This document shows, piece after piece, positions 62,239 through 64,000 of a stretch of DNA of 64,000 nt. The DNA comes from Candidatus Fimenecus excrementavium (lineage in GTDB: Bacteria > Bacillota > Clostridia > Oscillospirales > Acutalibacteraceae): NCBI GenBank assembly GCA_018712805.1, contig DVGI01000038.1:42396-106395 (forward strand), in the 5' to 3' direction. The position numbers and the translations under genes are program-made. Position 1 is the first letter of the stretch. Every line of letters starts with the position of its first letter. The notes under the pieces are model-generated. The model searched no databases and was not told the DNA's origin. It saw nothing but the letters and a program-made list of their open reading frames with translations.

Positions 62239-62239
62239 C

Positions 62240-62274
62240 AAAAAGCGGACAGCATAAAGCTGCCCGCTTTTGTT
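62240..62274 (+). terminator. Terminator of the first tRNA gene
   Basis: AAAAGCGG-CAGC/GCTG-CCGCTTTT stem with a short T-tail. The tRNA fragment repeat starts inside its end. Confidence 0.72.
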
Positions 62275-62403
62275 AAATGGATATAAGAACCTGCCGCATA
62301 AGCGGCAGAACCTTGTTATTCACTTCGCTCATAATAAGAACCTGCCGCATAAGCGGCAGAACCTTGTTACTCGCTTTGCTCGTAATAATAAACCCCTCCT
62401 AAG
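62272..62403 (+). repeat. Split copy of tRNA-Arg residues, interrupted by repeats
   Basis: Bases 62272-62284 and 62387-62403 together equal 62173-62202 of the first tRNA exactly (30 bases: D-arm to anticodon loop). The insert between them is two copies of a 51-bp repeat. It is not a working tRNA. Confidence 0.85.
62285..62386 (+). repeat. Two tandem 51-bp hairpin repeats
   Basis: Units at 62285-62335 and 62336-62386 start AAGAACCTGCCGCATAAGCG and differ at about four positions. Each contains the palindrome CTGCCGC-ATAA-GCGGCAG. They lie inside the tRNA fragment. Confidence 0.9.
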
Positions 62404-62439
62404 AATATGTTATAACGACCGCCTTTCGGGCAAAGGCGA

Positions 62440-62468
62440 TTGACAATGAGTTAATTTAAGCCTAAAAT
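62440..62468 (+). promoter_or_regulatory. Promoter of the second tRNA-Arg gene
   Basis: TTGACA, 17 bases, TAAAAT, 18 bases before the tRNA. A hairpin CGCCTTT/AAAGGCG lies just upstream. Confidence 0.85.
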
Positions 62469-62486
62469 TGAATAGATTTCAAAGAT

Positions 62487-62563
62487 GTTTCCGTAGCTCA
62501 GCTGGATAGAGCGACCGCCTCCTAAGCGGTAGGTCGGGTGTTCGAATCACCTCGGGAACGCCA
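62487..62563 (+). tRNA. tRNA-Arg (anticodon CCT), second copy
   Basis: Complete cloverleaf: acceptor GTTTCCG/CGGGAAC, D-stem GCTC/GAGC, anticodon stem ACCGC/GCGGT with loop CTCCTAA, T-stem GGGTG/CACCT, encoded CCA. It is the likely attachment-site gene for the AT-rich DNA to its right. Confidence 0.95.
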
Positions 62564-62570
62564 AAAACTC

Positions 62571-62612
62571 CGCCGGAAAACCCAGTAAAATCAAGGGTTT
62601 CCGGCGTTTTTT
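62571..62612 (+). terminator. Terminator of the second tRNA gene
   Basis: CGCCGGAAA-ACCC pairs with GGGT-TTCCGGCG (one bulge), then TTTTTT. Confidence 0.85.
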
Positions 62613-62657
62613 CATTTTTGCGGGAAAACGGGAAAATCGTGAAAATCACAGATTTTC

Positions 62658-62817
62658 ATTAGCAAATTCTCCGTCAGCTAATGGAAATTAGGACGAATGT
62701 CGTCCGCCTTTCAGGTGTATGGCTTGCTAATAAAAATTAGCAGGATTTACGCTGTTTTGCTAATGAAAATGCCCTCTCTGCTAATGGGAGAACAAAACGA
62801 GCAAAATTCTTGCTAAT
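62658..62817 (+). repeat. Cluster of GCTAAT motifs (iteron-like)
   Basis: GCTAAT or its complement occurs at 62658, 62677, 62726, 62736, 62759, 62780 and 62812. The pair at 62726-62741 forms a GCTAAT-N4-ATTAGC inverted repeat. Otherwise 62613-62933 has no gene. Confidence 0.75.
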
Positions 62818-62933
62818 GAACAAGGCGGTTGTTACCCTGTTAATTTGTTCATTTAGGGGCGTTCAAGTGGCAATCGCACACTACCTCTATACCCTTTCTT
62901 ATTATATAATTGCGGTAACAGGAGGTGGTTGTT

Positions 62934-63113
62934 TTGAAAGAACAGAAATATCATTTATACCTTTCCAAGGAAGAATACAGCGAAGTGTTGCAATCACTTA
63001 TCCGTTTGAAGAACAGCCTGATAGCACAAGGCAGATACACGGACGCAGTAGATGATATTCTTTGCAAGGTGCTTTCAGCCAAGAAAAGAAAGTTCAAAAT
63101 CAAATATATCTGA
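62934..63113 (+). CDS. Small mobile-element-type protein of unknown function
   Basis: TTG 62934 follows GGAGGT by 7 bases; GTG 62925 is too near the site. The 59-residue protein (LKEQKYHLYLSKEEYSEVLQ near the start, ending in Lys-rich KKRKFKIKYI) is helical and basic at its end. It looks like short proteins found at the ends of integrative elements, but no function is recognised. A TATAAT lies at 62905-62910 without a clear -35. Confidence 0.7.
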   Translation: MKEQKYHLYLSKEEYSEVLQSLIRLKNSLIAQGRYTDAVDDILCKVLSAKKRKFKIKYI

Positions 63114-63121
63114 ACACGAAT

Positions 63122-63143
63122 AAAGACCGCCTACACTTTTGTA
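63122..63143. terminator. Bidirectional hairpin between the small gene and the ANT(6) gene
   Basis: AAAGACCGCCTAC pairs with GTAAGCGGTCTTT, with short T tails on both strands, between convergent genes. Confidence 0.65.
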
Positions 63144-63188
63144 AGCGGTCTTTGCTAATTTAGAGTAAGTTAGACAAATCGGAATTTG

Positions 63189-64000
63189 TCAATACCTATT
63201 ACCATAAAGATATTTATTTGAAATTCTCTTTTGTGTTTCCAAATATTTTGTAACGTTTTCATCATAATCAGGATAATTATAACCAAGTGAATCTGCCACT
63301 TTTTTAGATATTTTTTTGAACAAACATAGACACAAATCAAACGATTTCCACATTTCTTCATACGAACTCATTGAATATGTATTTAGTAAGTTATCCCACA
63401 ATTCTTTTGAAATATGCTTATCTAAAAATTTATAGTTTTTACCCAAACTGAAATTAAATCCTTTTTCAGTACCGACATACCAACTAATCATCCTAAGAAG
63501 CTCATGACGTAATACTTCATTCATATGGTCTATTGCAAATAGTATTTCACCACGAAGTAAGCCCTTGGATACATATGTTGCAACATTCCAAAATTCGTTA
63601 CAACAGTCATCAAACTTTCTTTCTGTTGGACACTTAATGTAATAATCTTCATCTGTGGGAACTATTTCTGTTTTAATCATATTATCTTTATCTAACATGA
63701 TTTTTACAAGTTTATCGCGAGTAAGATACTCCTCAAGCATTGAAACAGGTAACAAAGTTAAATCAATCTTTACACCATCATCAAAAAGCATTATATAAGA
63801 AAATCCTTTTTCTTCTGGAGGAAATAATTCCATATCTTCAGGTTTTTGCATCATAATTCTGTTACCAAAAACACTAAGCCAGTCATCGCTTTTCAAAAAT
63901 TCTCCCATATCTATAACAAAAAAAGTAATATCATAATCTTGAAGATTGTCTTTTGGTATATTAACATTAGTGCGAGACCCCTCAAGAGTTACAATTCTAA
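63189..64000 (-). CDS. Aminoglycoside 6-adenylyltransferase, ANT(6)/AadE-like (5' partial)
   Basis: The frame stays open to the window edge, past the in-frame ATG at 63908. It reads TLEGSRTNVNIPKD and QDYDITFFV (nucleotidyltransferase motifs, with Gly-Ser and the catalytic DxD-type Asp pair), then FGNRIMMQKPEDMELFPPEE, DDCCNEFWNV and LRHELLRMISW, all typical of ANT(6) streptomycin adenylyltransferases. The true start lies upstream, beyond 64000. The region is AT-rich, unlike the rest of the window, which suggests horizontal transfer. Confidence 0.92.
   Translation of the reverse strand, partial: RIVTLEGSRTNVNIPKDNLQDYDITFFVIDMGEFLKSDDWLSVFGNRIMMQKPEDMELFPPEEKGFSYIMLFDDGVKIDLTLLPVSMLEEYLTRDKLVKIMLDKDNMIKTEIVPTDEDYYIKCPTERKFDDCCNEFWNVATYVSKGLLRGEILFAIDHMNEVLRHELLRMISWYVGTEKGFNFSLGKNYKFLDKHISKELWDNLLNTYSMSSYEEMWKSFDLCLCLFKKISKKVADSLGYNYPDYDENVTKYLETQKRISNKYLYGNRY

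Noticed and set aside
62285..62386. CRISPR or tRNA array
   Set aside because: Just two adjacent 51-bp units without spacers, lying in a broken tRNA fragment.
63908..63908. ATG 63908 as the start of the ANT(6) gene
   Set aside because: The frame continues upstream with the catalytic nucleotidyltransferase motif, so the true start is beyond the window.

Overview
The window looks like chromosomal DNA from an anaerobic, low-branching Gram-positive gut bacterium, most likely a member of Clostridia related to Oscillospirales/Ruminococcaceae. The evidence is a sortase-type anchor, lipoboxes, a Gram-positive LexA box, ECF transport, an anaerobic glycerol-phosphate oxidation set, a Na+-pump decarboxylase beta subunit, a dockerin-bearing wall hydrolase and frequent TTG/GTG starts. 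This placement is inferred from gene content only. Coding DNA is GC-rich and biased toward G/C in the third codon position, which creates many long antisense shadow frames. The last ~0.9 kb is visibly AT-rich and looks acquired.

Region by region. 1-2703 is the 3' part of a large flavin/iron-sulfur oxidoreductase. 2591-10893 is a cobalamin-riboswitch operon: an intrinsic-factor-like alpha/alpha-barrel surface protein, a DUF4430 lipoprotein, a complete ECF transporter (T, fused A-A', S), metF, and three less understood genes (DUF5685, a J-like protein lacking HPD, a membrane protein). 10993-12290 carries pyrE-radC, and 12385-17259 is a LexA-boxed uvrBA operon. 17338-22283 (minus) is a two-component system plus a large FtsX-type ABC exporter. 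22412-29073 (minus) is a glycerol-phosphate-type operon (GlpA-like with a BON-like N-terminus, FAD oxidoreductase, DUF1667, FGGY kinase, AGPS-like FAD oxidase), divergent from a TetR regulator. An MFS/GPH symporter with a long charged tail and an AraC regulator follow.

33719-36339 holds an RluA-type pseudouridine synthase, a PII-like small protein and a Kef-type antiporter. 36584-45331 is a myo-inositol catabolic operon (iolJ-C-B-D-E-A, then iolG), preceded by a perfect 11+11 bp palindrome over its -10 box. It is interrupted by a REP-associated tyrosine transposase gene that carries its own hairpin repeats in frame. 45500-58911 is a mixed housekeeping stretch: M28 membrane peptidase, aldose epimerase, nucleobase permease, plsY, GH10-like hydrolase, PadR/lipoprotein pair, dockerin glucosaminidase, cysK, Pit/DUF47 phosphate uptake, and an OadB/OadG pair. 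59017-61893 encodes a Gfo/Idh dehydrogenase and a GH29 fucosidase.

The right end has two tRNA-Arg(CCT) genes, a duplicated tRNA fragment split by two 51-bp hairpin repeats, a GCTAAT repeat field, a small protein gene and the 3' part of an ANT(6)-type streptomycin resistance gene running off the window. This looks like the edge of a mobile element next to a tRNA.

The strongest candidate for a distinctive system is the B12 operon. It encodes the two halves of a transcobalamin/intrinsic-factor fold as separate, differently anchored surface proteins, wired to an ECF importer and to the folate enzyme MetF.
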